DNA from: Oryzias latipes
Taxonomy: Eukaryota; Chordata; Actinopteri; Beloniformes; Adrianichthyidae
Direction: 5' to 3'
Length of the DNA: 64,000 bases
Assembly (NCBI RefSeq): GCF_002234675.1
Contig: NC_019862.2
Location: forward strand, 23,556,160-23,620,159
Part shown: positions 1 through 11,095 of the stretch, piece by piece
How the letters are laid out: the number at the start of each line of letters is the position of its first letter
Numbering within the stretch: position 1 is the stretch's first letter
Notes under the pieces: model-generated
The model's database searches: none
Told to the model about the DNA's origin: nothing
The model's input: the letters and a program-made list of their open reading frames with translations, nothing else
Translations under genes and position numbers: made by a program

Positions 1-183
1 GCCAGCTCTTTGTAGTACTCTGTGCGTACAATATGGCAGCTGTAGTGGCGCTGGGTGACATTGGGAGACTTGGCGTACAGCGAGCCGGTGTCTGTGGACG
101 TCACTGAGATGATTCCCATGTTACGGACGTTCCTGAAGGCAGCGTCCAGGTAGTTCACAGCTGTTCCAAAAGGGTCCAGGTGT
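1..183 (-). CDS. TRMT1L: TRMT1L coding exon 9 (cut by window edge)
   Basis: Codes [20 protein letters not shown], then [20 protein letters not shown] and [11 protein letters not shown]. It carries the DPFG catalytic-type motif of the TRM1 family. The exon runs off the left end of the window. Confidence 0.93.
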
Positions 184-3100
184 CTGTGAAATCCAAAGAA
201 AAAATGAGTTTCATATAAAAAAAAAACAATCAAAAAATTCTTTACAGCTTTAGAAACCTTACATATAATCAAAGGGTCGTAGGTGCATGATGACGTTAGC
301 GTCCATCTTGACGACCTCTACAGTAGCGATGGGTTGGGCGTCGTTCCCCCGGGGGGTCCGGGAGCCTCCGTCCACGCGGATGTTGTTCAGCTCACAGTTC
401 TCTTTGATCATTTTGACGCAGGTATCGCTGATGTCCGTTATGGTCACTTTGACAGAGTTGCGAAGGTGTTTGGCCCACTGGAGCCCCATGATGCCTGCAG
501 GCCGCCACAGCGGAGAGAATGTCTACTTCTTCCTCAGTTTGACAAAAACGGTAGGAACTTGAAAATCTACAATGCAAAGGCTAAAAGTGATTTAACGTGG
601 GTTTGTGAAACGTGCAAAGGTAATCTATCGCCTACTATTTACATCTAAACTCCTGAGTATCATCTAATCCTTCTAGCCTCCACCAGCTGCTGCCTAGCCA
701 AGAATGTCTGGACCATGATTGGATGCGTCCTCAGTTCCAGTATCAGAACATAGGTGTGTGTGTGTGTGTGTGGGGGGGGGGGGTCGATTATTAGATGCAT
801 CGATTATGATCCATAAATGGTTCTGATTCATTTCGAATGATGGAGAATCCAAAACTTGTTGCGATTTCCTGTGCATTTTTAAATTATTAACTTAAACGCA
901 CAGTACTTTTTTTTTTAAAGAGCACACAAAAATGAATGAGCCTGCAGACGGCACTCCTGAGTATTGTGAATCAGGAGCAGATGGATGGATAAATATCTGC
1001 TCACCTGTGGCTCCAAAAGCATCCAGACACTCCAGTGGGTTCCTCTCTTCAGCCAGAACAGCCAGCGAGCAGAACACCAGCTGCCTGTGGCACAAACAGA
1101 CAGACCAGAGCTTCAGAACCAGGCCTGGCTTCGTTCACCTGCGGGCTCATGCGGGCCCCACCTGTTGGTCTTCATCTTGCGGTTGAAGTAGGTGTCACTC
1201 TTCTGAGGGGTGGAGTAGTTTGGGAGGAGCTGCACGTTGGTTCCCAGCTCCTTCATGATCTCGTAGGCCTGACCGGACGGAGCTGAAGATGCACAAAGAC
1301 GAGGGCAAACATTTGGACCTTGTGACAAAGTTATGTTTCGCACCTTCTCTTCCTGGTGCCCAGAGAACAAAATGGTGGCCAAGCCCTTTACTTCCTGTTT
1401 AGTAGTTGGGCACAGGAAGTGGAAAGGATTTGGATTGCTTTGTATACCTTTTGTTGTAATGATTTGAGCTGTTTATTTATTTATGTTTGTCTTTATTTGC
1501 AGGACTTTAACTGTATGATTTACAAGACATTTCTGTCTTTTTCTGTATGTTTTCTTTATTGTTTAAAGTGGCTTCCTTCCTGGGTGTGGCCAGCCAATTA
1601 ACTGGAGCCCATAGAAGAGAAGGAGCTCAGTGTGAAGGGAGAGAGCACGTGTGAGCTGTGCAGCCAACGTGTAAGATCATGGCATAAGTCATCTGCCTCC
1701 TATGTAAACCAGGCCACTCTAGTCACATCACATTGTGACAGACCTTCTTCCACAGAGCCGCACACAAACTGAAACTTCTATGAAGGACAAATTGGGGATC
1801 TTGAGTGGTACAAATAATATTCTGGCCCGTGAGAAATGACCCGTGAATGGGTTACAAGTCAGGAAAACAATGTTTTAAAAGGAAGAAAGAAAAAAACAGT
1901 TGACGGGAGCTTTTGTTTCCTACTCGGCTCTTCAAATTGTACATCCAGGCTCCCGGAGTAGCTGGCCTCCGTCTCTCCTTTGTTGACGTGACGCTTCAGG
2001 TGGCTGATCATGTCGGTCTTCCGGGCGATGGTGACAGAACAAACCACGCAGTGGTAGTGAGCCACGTGCCTCCCTGACGCCTGCAGCCAGAGACACGGCA
2101 AAAAGCATGGTCACAACAGACGGTGGTCGCACTATATGAAGTGAAAAAACACCTTAAAGAAGCAAAAGCTAAACTGAATATAATATCATTGAGGTTTAAG
2201 GGTACGGGGTCAAACCAGGATTATCCTAAAGTGAATTAAAAACCAGATTTTAAAATTAGGGGGAAAAAAAGTGATTTTAAAACCTGGGCTGCACGGTGGC
2301 GCAGTGGTTAGCGCTCTTGCCTCACAGCAAGAAGACACTAGTTCAAGTCCCAGCTGGGGGACCTGAAACAGAACAGCAATTGGGAACCTTTCTGTGTAGA
2401 CTTTGCATGTTCTCCCCATGCATTTTGTAAAGTGACATTGTGGTTTTCCGTTCCCTTTAAGCTGATCCTGATTTGACCCCATATGAGAGTCTCCTGACCT
2501 GATCTCCACTGATGCCTGGTTTCAGGTTTCTGCAGGGCAGGTGGCAGATGCACATCCTGAATCCTGGTGAAGGACAGAGGGAGGGAACCTCCATGTGTGA
2601 GAAGTCAACAGGAGTTTGGGGGGGGCGGGGGTTACTTTACAGTATAAAAGACAAAGTCTGTCCTCAGAATTCCCTTTGCATTAACACTTTGAGAAGAACC
2701 CCCACTTGATTCATTTAAGATGTCTGACTCAACAAGCAGCAAATGAAGTTGCCTCCCCACCTTCAAACTCCACAAAGACCTTCCAGTGGAGGTTCTGCAG
2801 GTGGCGGCGAAGTTTGTGGCTGTAACAAGCTTTGAATTTCTCCTCAGAACACAATGGACACGATTTCCGCCCCGCTGGAGGGAAAAAAAAAAGGTTTTAT
2901 TGAAATACTGTTCCCTCCAAAAGAGACAGATCCTCAACAAACAAACATCCTCTCTAAGCGACTGTTATGTTTGTCTATGAAACAGTTTATTTAAGATCGT
3001 TTCCATTATAACAGAAACTCAATCTTTGTATTTTTTCCCTTTCATGAAGCATCAGGAACATCAGAAACACAAAATCCTGTAGAAAACACAGCATCATGTA

Positions 3101-6100
3101 ACAATTACAACACAACCCCAACACACTTTATCCACTTTTCTCCGACTGACATTTTCTCACTTTTCTATCTTGTTCATAGAAAACAAAGATTTGATTGTGA
3201 TAAAAGATTTATGTCGCTTTAGCAAAGTGAACACATCCAGACGCACGGCACAGAGGAGATTGATTGACAGTGGTCTACTGCCAATCAGGATGCAGAACAT
3301 AGAGAAGTGGGCTGTAAAAAATATTTAACATTTTTTTAAAAAAGCATACAAAATTCCACTGAAAAAAATCTGACAAACAGCTCGACCGCAAAAGGTGAAT
3401 TGTGCTACAACAAAGGATCACTGAAAATGTTCCACAAAACAAACAAAAAATCAGTAAGACAGCATTCTTTCCTTATTTGCTAAGGTCACTGTTTCCTAAA
3501 ACCTCCTCATCCTACTGGGGTAAAAAAAGAGGTGAAAAAACACACAACTGTTTCTGAAAAGGTAAAAAGCTCTGTTTGAGTTAACATTTAAAAATACATT
3601 TAAACAATGATAAAAACAAAAACAATTTCTATAAGGTGCATGAAGCGAGACAGAGTCAGAGATAAGTCCGTCAGTCATTATTGAACTAGTTTGTAACACG
3701 CTACGCCGCCATAAAAGCGTAACGTAATCACAATACCCGTAACACGCAAAAACACAGACAGACACCGCTAAAACAAACGCCACTGAGACAACACCAACTC
3801 ACAACCTTGTTAACAACACGCAGAAAAAAACAAAGGTCTAACATTGCTACACATTAGCTGCGTTAAGTATTTACAATAACACCCAAACAGCTCTTAAAAG
3901 AACAGACTGACACTTTGACAGAGCGTCGAGTACGTCTCAAAATCGCTTCATCAACCAGAATGAATCCTTGTATGAAAGATCTAGATTTTAAGGCACACTG
4001 TCGTTTACTTTTTATGATTATTAAGGCTTTTATGTGTGCCTCATAGTGCAGAAACACTAACATTTAGTGCAATAACAATTATATAATATTTAAGGGTGAA
4101 AACTAAAAGTACATTTTGTTTTTAAGTTTGAAATGTCAATATTTGAAATAAACATTTCTTTTTGAGGTCTATAAAGGGCTTCTTCTTAATGACTATTCAC
4201 AAGTTATGTCTATGTAAAATGTAATTATTTATATAATTGAATTGAATTGAAAACTGTGACAGAAAAATTAGGTGAAAAAATTAAGGGTGGTTTCCACAAG
4301 ACTCAAAATATGTCATGGCTGTCAGGGTTCTGAATTTTTCCTTAATAAGAGAAGAACCACACAGGAGATGAGAACTTTTGCTAGACTTCTGCAGAAGGAG
4401 AATCGGTCTGTGACAGCGCGAACTGTCACGAAGGAGTTCTGCCTTCTCAGTGTATCCAGTCTGTTTTTATTGCTGGCCAGGGTTGATAACATAAAAGTAG
4501 GTCATTCAGTCAAGCAGTACAGGAACATCATATTCATGTATAATCAGAACTTTTCAGGTCATTGTTTTCTTGCTAAAAGATAGAACTGAGACGAACATAT
4601 CATGGTGATAATAGCGTGTAAGCAAATGATAATTACATAACCCTAACAATGGTTGCTTAGGAAAACCAACCAGAGATTTTTAATTAACTCACCGCCATTC
4701 AAGTCAGCGAGCATCTCCAGACCCTCCAGTTGTGTCTGGATGGAGATGTGTCTCTCTGTAAATAGGGGGAAAAACTATTACCGTAAATTCCGGACTACAA
4801 AGCGCACCCGATTACAAGCCGCACCCACCCATATTCACGTGTTTGACTGCTTTTATACATACACAAGCCGCGTCAGAGTACAAGCCGCGCATGTGTTAGC
4901 CGATATTGTCATCCTGGCAGATCACGCCCAGCATCCCAGAGTGAGTGCAATTCATTAGCACATTGTGGGTGGTGCCAGTTTAGCCTCTGGGTCACGTATT
5001 TGAGTGTATCGACATCTGTCAAACAGCATGGACCTCTATTCTGTTCACAAGTCCCTCAGTTATGGTGTTTTTATTTCATTTTTTTTTTACTTATTGACAA
5101 TCTAGGTATCTAACATAAAATTACAAACAGTAACCATATAATCAACATTACATCCCTCAGTTATAATGAGGAAATTTACATCCGCGATTCCACATTTCCC
5201 ATGAGTCTTAGGGGCTAAAGGCGGGGCCAACGCCCGGCTCGCCATTCTGTTGTACGTGTTTAAGAATTAGCAAGTAGCAGCAGTGCATGGAGGGGTGAAC
5301 GGGAAAAGCTCTCCTTCCGCTTGAGTCGCAGCAGCATTATGGGAGTAACAGGACTGGTTAGAAAACACAACGGTAAAATAAAGCAGTGGTGACTGAAAAG
5401 CGCGCGCCTCAGCGCGATACGCGCGCCTCAGTGCGGCGCGTGCGTCAGAATTCAGAAGCCTCTGCGCTCCGCTCCCGCCCCACGCGCTCCTTGCCTCCCC
5501 TTCCTATCTACTCCGACACCTCTGGCCAGGGCAGCTTCAAGGAGGAGCACTTCGTCCCCGTTGCGCCGGTGGATGGAGCAAATAGTTTCTGTGCAAAGCA
5601 ATCGGACTTAATACTGTACGTTTTGTGTATGAGGGGCGGATGCGTTGTTACGTGTGGGAGCCTTCAGACTGCCATCGGCCCCGCAGCTCAATCAGCAGGA
5701 GAAGATGTCTCCAGCTCACACGGAGGCTGTGAGTTTTTCAAAGCAAAATTCCGCTTTTACGGTTTCCTTAGAAACCGTAAATGGAGTGTAAATTCACTCC
5801 ATGCGCTGTTCTCTCCGTCACGCAGCAAACCGGCTTTTCCAAACCCATTGGTGACGGTGGACTTATTTACGCTGCTTTTAACGATTGCTTTTAACTTGAA
5901 AGCTTCATCATAATGTAGCGGCGATCGCGTGCACGTTGGGTCTAATGGCCCCAAAGGATTCTGGGATGCGGCCGGGCATGCGTGTTTCGTTTTGTTGAAC
6001 CATGACTGAAGTGTCTAAGACCTGAAGTCAAGTCCATGCTGTTTGGCTGCTAAGAGGTGTGTTGAATATAAATGCCTCGTGCTTGGTGTTAGATAGAGAA

Positions 6101-8410
6101 TTCAAACTATTCACTGAGTTCGAAAGTACGTACATGGCGGCCGCCAATTAAATCTATAAATTAGCCGCGTCACTGAATAAGCCGCAAGGCTGTAAACGCA
6201 GGAAAAAAGTAGCGGCTTGTAGTCCGGAAATTACGGTAATTTCCTCATATTCATAATGGTTCTGTATCTAAAAGCCACACAGAGAAAATCCGCTCCCACA
6301 GCAGCACTGACTAGGTACCTGTAGTCGTTGAGGGTTTGGCATCTGCAGCAGCTTCACTCGATTCAGCTTCGTTCTCTGTGGCTTCACCATCTCCAGCTTC
6401 AGAGACAGACAAATGAGCAAAAACCACATAACTGAGCTTTTTACATTGAATGTCATACAGTTGGAAAATGCAGACTGTTCATGTTTTCTTAACAATTGAG
6501 CAAAAGCTACAAATATTCTACATTTTTGGCTGTATAAATATATCTTTGTATGTTAAATTTATGGCTCTCATTAACAAACTTCTCCAATTTTGCTTTATTT
6601 TGTTTCTTCTTCAGAATCTCATTAATTGTACGTTGTAATTGACCAAAAGGGTAGTTTCTCCCAGCATTCTTGGGGTATTTACCTATCAAAATAGGTTTGT
6701 ATTGTCTTTTTTTCCCACTTCCAAAATTTTAATTTAAAAAGAAGCCAACCAAGTTAACTTGTGCAAAAAACAAATAAATAAATGAAAGATTTCAACATCT
6801 GTATTTGGGGTTTAAAGTCCTTCCCTGGTCATCTTTATATCTATTGTCAAAGCGTTCCCAGTTCAAACCAAGCATCAAAACTGGGATTTTCACCCACAAC
6901 CATCTCTGGGGTTTACAGAGAATGGTCTGACAAAGAAAAACATCCAGTTAACAGCAGTTCAGAAAATAATGCCAGAGGTCAGAGAAGAATGGCCAGACTC
7001 AGACACAGTAACTCAAATAACCACTGGTTCCAACTGAGGTCTGCAGAAGAGCATCTCTGAACACACAACACGTCCAACCTTGAGGCAGATGGGCTACAGC
7101 GGCAGAAGACCACACCAGGAGCCCCTCCTGTCAGCTAAGAACAGGAAACTGAGGCTAGAATTCACACAGAATCACCAAAACTGGACAATAGAAGATTAGG
7201 AAAATGTTCTCTGATAATTCTCTATTTCTGCTGCAACCTTTGGATGGTTTGGTCAGAATTTAGCGTCAACAACATCAAAGCATGGATCCATCCTGCCTTG
7301 TATCAACTGTTCAGGCTGGTGATGGTGTATTGGTGTGGGGAACATTTTCTTGGCACGCTTTGGGCTCCTTAGTACCAATTGAGCATGGTTCCAATGCCAC
7401 AGCCTTCCTAAGTATTGTTGCTGACCATGTCTATCTCTTTATGACCACAGTGTACCATCTTCTGATGGGTATTTCCAGCAGGACAAGGCACCATGTCATA
7501 AAGCTGGAATCATCTCAGACTGGTTTTTTTGAACATGACAATAAGTTCTCTGGAGTCAAATGTTCTCCACAGTCACCAGGTCTCAATCCAATATATCACC
7601 TTTGGGATGTGGTGGAACGGGAGATCGGCATCAGTTCAACAGAAAAATCTGCAGCAGCTGTGTGATGCTGTCATGTCATTGTGGACCAGCAGTCCAGTAA
7701 CTGCCATTAAAAGTATCCTGCTTCTAGGATGTTCTGGGTTTCCTCAGAACTGGACATTTCTGCTAAAAGGTCATTTCCATTTCAACCCCCCCCCCCCTTC
7801 CCCCCCAGTACATTGGGTTTTCTGGTTCAAATCAGATATCTTAAAAAAAATTGAGGTGAAAAGGCAGTGACAAAACTTTTATGTAAACGGTCAAAAAACA
7901 CTTGAACTCAGTGAATAATAATCGTTTTGTTTTTGCTTCTAACAGAACCAAGTTGTTCAAATGTTAACGAGGAACCAGTAGACGGAACCTGCTGGCTCTG
8001 CGGCCCCGCGGTGCAGCTCCACGATGAGGCCAGAACAGTTTTCGGAAGTTTTATGATCCGGATCAGCTTAGATCCCCAATCCTCTCTGCGGAAGCCTGCT
8101 CTCGTTCCTGTGGCAGGCGTCCCCCTCCCGCCTGCAGCGCCTCCATCGCGCTTGTTGTTGTTGTTTCCGTTGAGTGTTTGGGCCCCATGGCGGAGCTGCA
8201 CGATGAGGCTGTCGCTCTTTACAAACGCTCATTCTGCGCAACGTAACGTAATGGAACTGGCGCATATTTTAGGAAGCGCTATAAATCCCCACTAAAGACT
8301 AAATAAATAAATAAAAGCGCAAAAGAATAAATTGGTATCCTAAACTCACGTTGGATACCGACGTCCTCCCGGTGCTGCAGCTCAGCGACCGCCTCTTTCA
8401 CCTCGGCCAT
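1..8410 (-). CDS. TRMT1L: TRMT1L, 5' nine coding exons (gene continues past position 1)
   Basis: TRMT1L is a TRM1-family protein: an SAM-dependent methyltransferase-like domain related to the tRNA guanosine-26 dimethyltransferase TRMT1, preceded by C2H2 zinc fingers. Coding exons on the minus strand, 5' to 3': 8350-8410, 6319-6396, 2761-2874, 2499-2563, 1924-2080, 1162-1282, 1005-1084, 263-494 and 1-183. All have AG/GT borders and every junction keeps phase. The start [11 protein letters not shown] leads into an acidic linker, a C2H2 finger (CPLC...H...H), a Cys-rich segment (MCICHLPCR), a second finger (CVVC...H...H), then [34 protein letters not shown] (the SAM-binding loop is in GATG) and [17 protein letters not shown] (the catalytic-type DPFG). 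This order matches vertebrate TRMT1L as I remember it. The protein acts on RNA, probably in the nucleus; that part is family knowledge. The gene is head-to-head with the IFIT array. Nothing visible breaks this part. Confidence 0.93.
263..494 (-). CDS. TRMT1L: TRMT1L coding exon 8
   Basis: Begins [20 protein letters not shown] and ends [13 protein letters not shown], where the first two bases of an Ile codon meet a GTAAGG donor. A short Gly/Arg/Pro stretch (near [10 protein letters not shown]) replaces the acidic insert of the human protein. Confidence 0.93.
755..783. repeat. (GT)n plus poly-G simple repeat
   Basis: A short GT run followed directly by about eleven G residues, in the TRMT1L intron between exons 8 and 7. 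Confidence 0.9.
1005..1084 (-). CDS. TRMT1L: TRMT1L coding exon 7
   Basis: Codes [20 protein letters not shown] and DAFGATG. The glycine-containing loop of the SAM fold is split by the intron at its last glycine. Confidence 0.92.
1162..1282 (-). CDS. TRMT1L: TRMT1L coding exon 6
   Basis: Codes [20 protein letters not shown] and then [18 protein letters not shown]. The NYSTPQK-TYFN-KMK-NR signature marks entry to the methyltransferase-like domain. It joins exon 7 inside an Arg codon. Confidence 0.9.
1924..2080 (-). CDS. TRMT1L: TRMT1L coding exon 5 (second C2H2 zinc finger)
   Basis: Codes [20 protein letters not shown] and then [18 protein letters not shown], the second C2H2 finger. The donor GTAGGA at 1923-1922 gives a phase-1 end that matches the following exon. 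Confidence 0.88.
2283..2430 (+). repeat. tRNA-like SINE-type repeat
   Basis: Starts GGGCTGCACGGTGGCGCAGT and contains box A-like and box B-like (GTTCAAGTCCC) pol III promoter motifs spaced as in a tRNA. The downstream phrase TTTGCATGTTCTCCCCATGC is shared by a very common fish repeat. It lies in a TRMT1L intron. It is not a tRNA gene, because no intact 3' acceptor arm follows. Confidence 0.6.
2499..2563 (-). CDS. TRMT1L: TRMT1L coding exon 4 (Cys-rich segment)
   Basis: A 65-bp exon coding [21 protein letters not shown]. It links the two zinc fingers as in human TRMT1L and restores phase 0 for the next exon. It is easy to miss because it is short and sits beside a SINE-like repeat. Confidence 0.88.
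2761..2874 (-). CDS. TRMT1L: TRMT1L coding exon 3 (first C2H2 zinc finger)
   Basis: Codes [20 protein letters not shown] and then [14 protein letters not shown], a C2H2 finger block very close to the human protein. The donor is GTGGGG and the acceptor follows a pyrimidine tract. The frame shifts by one base relative to the longest open frame here, and the finger identifies the correct frame. Confidence 0.9.
2875..4780. other. TRMT1L intron 2 (5'-order), left part; nothing identified
   Basis: AT-rich intronic DNA with short A and T runs. I see no convincing open frame, RNA gene or terminal repeat. A segment around 4330-4560 resembles repeat DNA but could not be assigned. Confidence 0.5.
4781..6236. 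mobile_element. Non-autonomous DNA transposon with about 20-bp inverted ends
   Basis: The left end CCGTAAATTCCGGACTAC is matched inverted at the right end GTAGTCCGGAAATTACGG. Both ends are flanked by TA, fitting a TA target duplication (Tc1/mariner/pogo-like; superfamily inferred). Subterminal AAGCCGC-type repeats recur near both ends. The longest internal frame (5386-5913) resembles no transposase I know and probably does not code. Confidence 0.7.
5064..5152 (-). repeat. Small retroposed insert with 12-bp target duplication
   Basis: TCCCTCAGTTAT flanks the insert at 5052-5063 and 5153-5164. A poly-T run just inside the left edge suggests a minus-strand poly(A) retroposon end. It is nested inside the surrounding DNA transposon. 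Confidence 0.6.
6319..6396 (-). CDS. TRMT1L: TRMT1L coding exon 2 (acidic linker)
   Basis: A 78-bp phase 1-1 exon coding an acidic, Ala/Glu-rich linker ([20 protein letters not shown]) before the first zinc finger. The acceptor is an AAG and the donor is GTACCT. The low-complexity linker varies between species, so this exon rests mainly on phase and splice signals. Confidence 0.75.
6840..7780 (+). mobile_element. Degenerate Tc1-like transposon
   Basis: Broken frames match Tc1-family transposase: a helix-turn-helix segment ([19 protein letters not shown], 6888-6960), [30 protein letters not shown] (from 7282), then [18 protein letters not shown] near 7575. A stop interrupts the N-terminal part and several frame changes separate the blocks. 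No clean inverted ends were found. It lies in TRMT1L intron 1 and is antisense to that gene. Confidence 0.8.
8350..8410 (-). CDS. TRMT1L: TRMT1L coding exon 1 with start codon
   Basis: The ATG is at 8410-8408, followed by 20 codons plus one base before a GTGAGT donor. It encodes [12 protein letters not shown] and ends in phase 1. The next exon starts in phase 1, which completes a proline codon. Confidence 0.85.
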
Positions 8411-9485
8411 TTCGAAGTACGCTACATACAGGAAACAGTCCCGGCCTACGTAATGTACGTCAACTGCGCAGGTTCCAACGTAAGAACGTAAGAGAATTCA
8501 CGTACCCTCCCCGCGTCCACCACAACAGTCTAAACGACGGTTTCTCAAGCATTCTATCATTAAATTAATCTGAATAATAAAAAAAACAAGGGCATTTTCG
8601 ATCCAGGCGAATACTCGATTCTGATTGGCTGCAGGGTGTACAATTAAAACTTGATAAAAGACACCTAACAAAAGAAGTTCCGGTCAAACAGCCAGAAGGT
8701 TTGATATCACTTCGCTGCCCTCTATGTAAATGCTGGTTGGTAACCGGAATTAAAAACTTGGAACATAAGTCGACATACAACCTCTTAATTTTAGGAATTT
8801 GTTTAGAAAACTTTATTCCATCCACTGTTACATGCTTTACCGTTATAAATACGCAACTGCTTTGCTCATTTATTTTTTTATATTAGTGTTCTGATAGAAA
8901 TATCAATAACAATATTCCTCAATATCATTACAACTGATGGACTCAGAATGAGTAAATATGGAAACCTTTGTAAACAAACGAAAAGCTGCAAAAGAAGTGA
9001 AGCTTATTTATAGACCTAAAACAGTTTATGAAGATGAAAACATACGTTTAAAAAATAAAGTGTAAATGCATGCATGCAAAAAACAGTTTTTCTATTTATT
9101 GTTGTTTTTTATGGTCACCTAAACAAGATCAATATTTTTTAAAGTAATGATGAGACAAAAGGTGGGGAAATTCAAGTCACATTGGAACAAAAGTATAAAT
9201 TAAACAATTATTTTTTTTGTTTTTAATAAATGTACTTTTTCAAGTACATTGGACATGTTATTGAGAGAGAAATACAGAAGTTAGCAAATTCATTAACCTA
9301 ATTGTTTTTAATTAACTTCTTCCATGGAGTGAAATCAAAAACAATTTTCTGAAATAAAACCATAGATTCTATAGAAAAAAAGAATTGTTTTGAAGTCCCA
9401 CTCCAATCATCTTTTGATCTATTTTCAAGCCTTCCAGTTTTTTTAAATTATACTTATGCAGTTTTTTTACTCTATAAATTGACAC
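8411..9485. other. Intergenic region between divergent TRMT1L and IFIT copy 1
   Basis: Separates the TRMT1L start (minus) from IFIT copy 1 exon 1 (plus) by about 1.1 kb, and must hold both promoters. 8411-8520 is relatively GC-rich, as expected upstream of TRMT1L. From about 9380 the sequence matches DNA that lies downstream of IFIT coding regions elsewhere in the window (near 16507, 37785 and 42668). No strong ISRE was seen. Confidence 0.6.
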
Positions 9486-9493
9486 TATAAAAA
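9486..9493 (+). promoter_or_regulatory. TATA box of IFIT copy 1
   Basis: TATAAAAA lies about 25-30 bases upstream of the conserved exon 1 segment GAGGAGCTGCGCCACAGATA. Unlike copies 2 and 3, no clear IRF/ISRE site lies just upstream. Confidence 0.6.
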
Positions 9494-9514
9494 GGTGCAG
9501 AAACCGAGGAGCTG

Positions 9515-9584
9515 CGCCACAGATAAGAGTGGTGAGGTAGGAAGAAGAGTTCATAACTACAGAACACAGGGAGATCGTCATGAG
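9515..9584 (+). CDS. IFIT: IFIT copy 1, exon 1 (5' UTR plus ATGAG)
   Basis: Vertebrate IFIT genes typically have a first exon that ends just after the start codon. Here ATGAG (9580-9584) is followed by a GTACGC donor. The same block (GGAGCTGCGCCACAGATAAG ... ATCGTCATGAG) recurs upstream of all four exon 2 copies. Joined to exon 2 it gives ATG AGT TCT TCT CAG. Only 9580-9584 codes; the transcription start is estimated from the TATA box. Confidence 0.82.
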
Positions 9585-9678
9585 GTACGCGACTTTTTTA
9601 TTATCTGTTATTTTATTTCATTTTAGTTTTTATTTTAAGGCTGATGATGGTATTTGCACGTATTTACGTGGACTGTGT

Positions 9679-9803
9679 CCAGCCAGCCCTCTCTTGGCAA
9701 ACGGCTGTCAAGTGAGCTCTCTCTTAAAATCAGAATCCATACATTGCGGTAACAACAAAAGGACTTCTTTTTTAATTAAAAGCAAAGTGTATGAACTGTA
9801 ATT

Positions 9804-9869
<66 letters not shown>

Positions 9870-9870
9870 G
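9679..9870 (+). mobile_element. Inverted-repeat transposon fragment plus (TA)n(CA)n
   Basis: CCAGCCCTCTCTTGGCAAAC and the following AACGGCTGTCAAGTGAG-like sequence match the ends of the element at 23793-32173. A long TA run (about 9808-9856) then passes into CA. Parts of 9960-10090 match, inverted, sequence near 31860-31950, so the element probably extends further. It lies in the intron of IFIT copy 1. Confidence 0.6.
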
Positions 9871-11095
9871 CACCCACTCCCGTATATATATTTATATGTT
9901 TCACGTGGAATTTCAAAATAAGACTTAATCAAAATCATGTATTGAAGAGTACTTACTATAATGTTGACATTTGTGTTAAAAAAAACCTCCTATAGTTTCC
10001 ACATAGTTATTTACCCTTTCACTTCTAGTATGCCATCTGGTAATGTCATGAAATAAGTTTCAGACTGATGTGAAATTGAATCGGTGAATTCAAAAGGGGC
10101 CCAAGTCCACATTTTTTCAAAATAGAGTTATTAAATGTTTTATGGTCTTCTAGAGAAAAGCTATCTGATTATGTGCAAAAAAGTCCCAAGTCCGTTGTAA
10201 TTTATTGACCATGCCTGGCATTTAAAATGTATTGAGTGCAAGATGGGCCAAATTCCTGGACTTGGGCCTCTCTTGCATGGGTTTAGCTTTATCCCATAGA
10301 TGGCAGCACTAGTTATCCAATATCGCAGCGCCCATGCAGCAGGAGTTTAATTCAAGTGATGAGGAGATTAGGCCTTTAAGAAAATGTAATGAACAAGAAA
10401 CTTAAGAGTTCGTCAGACTAGGGGCAAGGATGAGTCTGACTTTGAAGATTAGGTGTTCCTTTTTGATAACCTGTTCCATTTTAGGAGGAAAACAAATCTG
10501 ACTTGCAGTTGTCATGTAGCAGAAAAAGGGTTTGGATATAAACTGATCCTAAGAAGTGTTAAGAATGTGACAATCTGAAAAATAAAGATTCATGAAGATG
10601 ATAAATATATGGTTTGTCAATTCTTTCCATATGTTACTTCTGTTTAATTCAAGAAGGGCCCAAAGACTGAAAGTCCAGAGACTTTGTGTGCTAGTCCTTT
10701 GAAATTATAAAAAGTGAAGTGCTTCATATTATAGCATTTGTAAGTTATGAACTGGTGATAAATCTGGGTAAACTATTACTCATTTGGTGTAGCCTCCCTT
10801 TAAGCTATGCAATTAAAATCATTTCCTGGAAAAACAAACCTCTTGGACTTGAGCCCTCATTGAATTCAACGATTCAATTTCAAAATAAGACTGAAATGAA
10901 ATCTGGTATTAGGGCGTTATTATCATATGTTAACACAGGTGTAAAAAACAAACTCTTGTTTCCACAGTACAGTATGTGACAAAGGAGCGTCAAAGGGAAT
11001 GCTATGACAGGTGTGGAAGATTGTGATAACGCATCAGTCAAAATACAAAACGTTCTCAAAGTTATCGTTTCTGTTTCTATGAAGGTGTCTGAACA
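9871..11095. other. IFIT copy 1 intron, unassigned stretch
   Basis: AT-rich intronic sequence. From about 10975 it matches the 3' intron segment found before exon 2 in the other three copies (GTGACAAAGGAGCGTCAAAG). No gene or RNA was recognised. Confidence 0.5.

Noticed and set aside
2283-2360. Possible tRNA gene
   Set aside because: Box A and B motifs are present, but there is no acceptor-stem pairing, and the sequence matches a dispersed fish repeat.
5386-5913. 175-codon open frame in the TIR element
   Set aside because: Arg/Ser-rich with no recognisable motif and in a GC-rich block where long frames arise by chance. Not called as a gene.
8187-8250. Plus-strand start [14 protein letters not shown] near 8188
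   Set aside because: Only 19 codons, with no following exon found; it overlaps the TRMT1L intron. Could be a decayed gene start, but this is unsupported.
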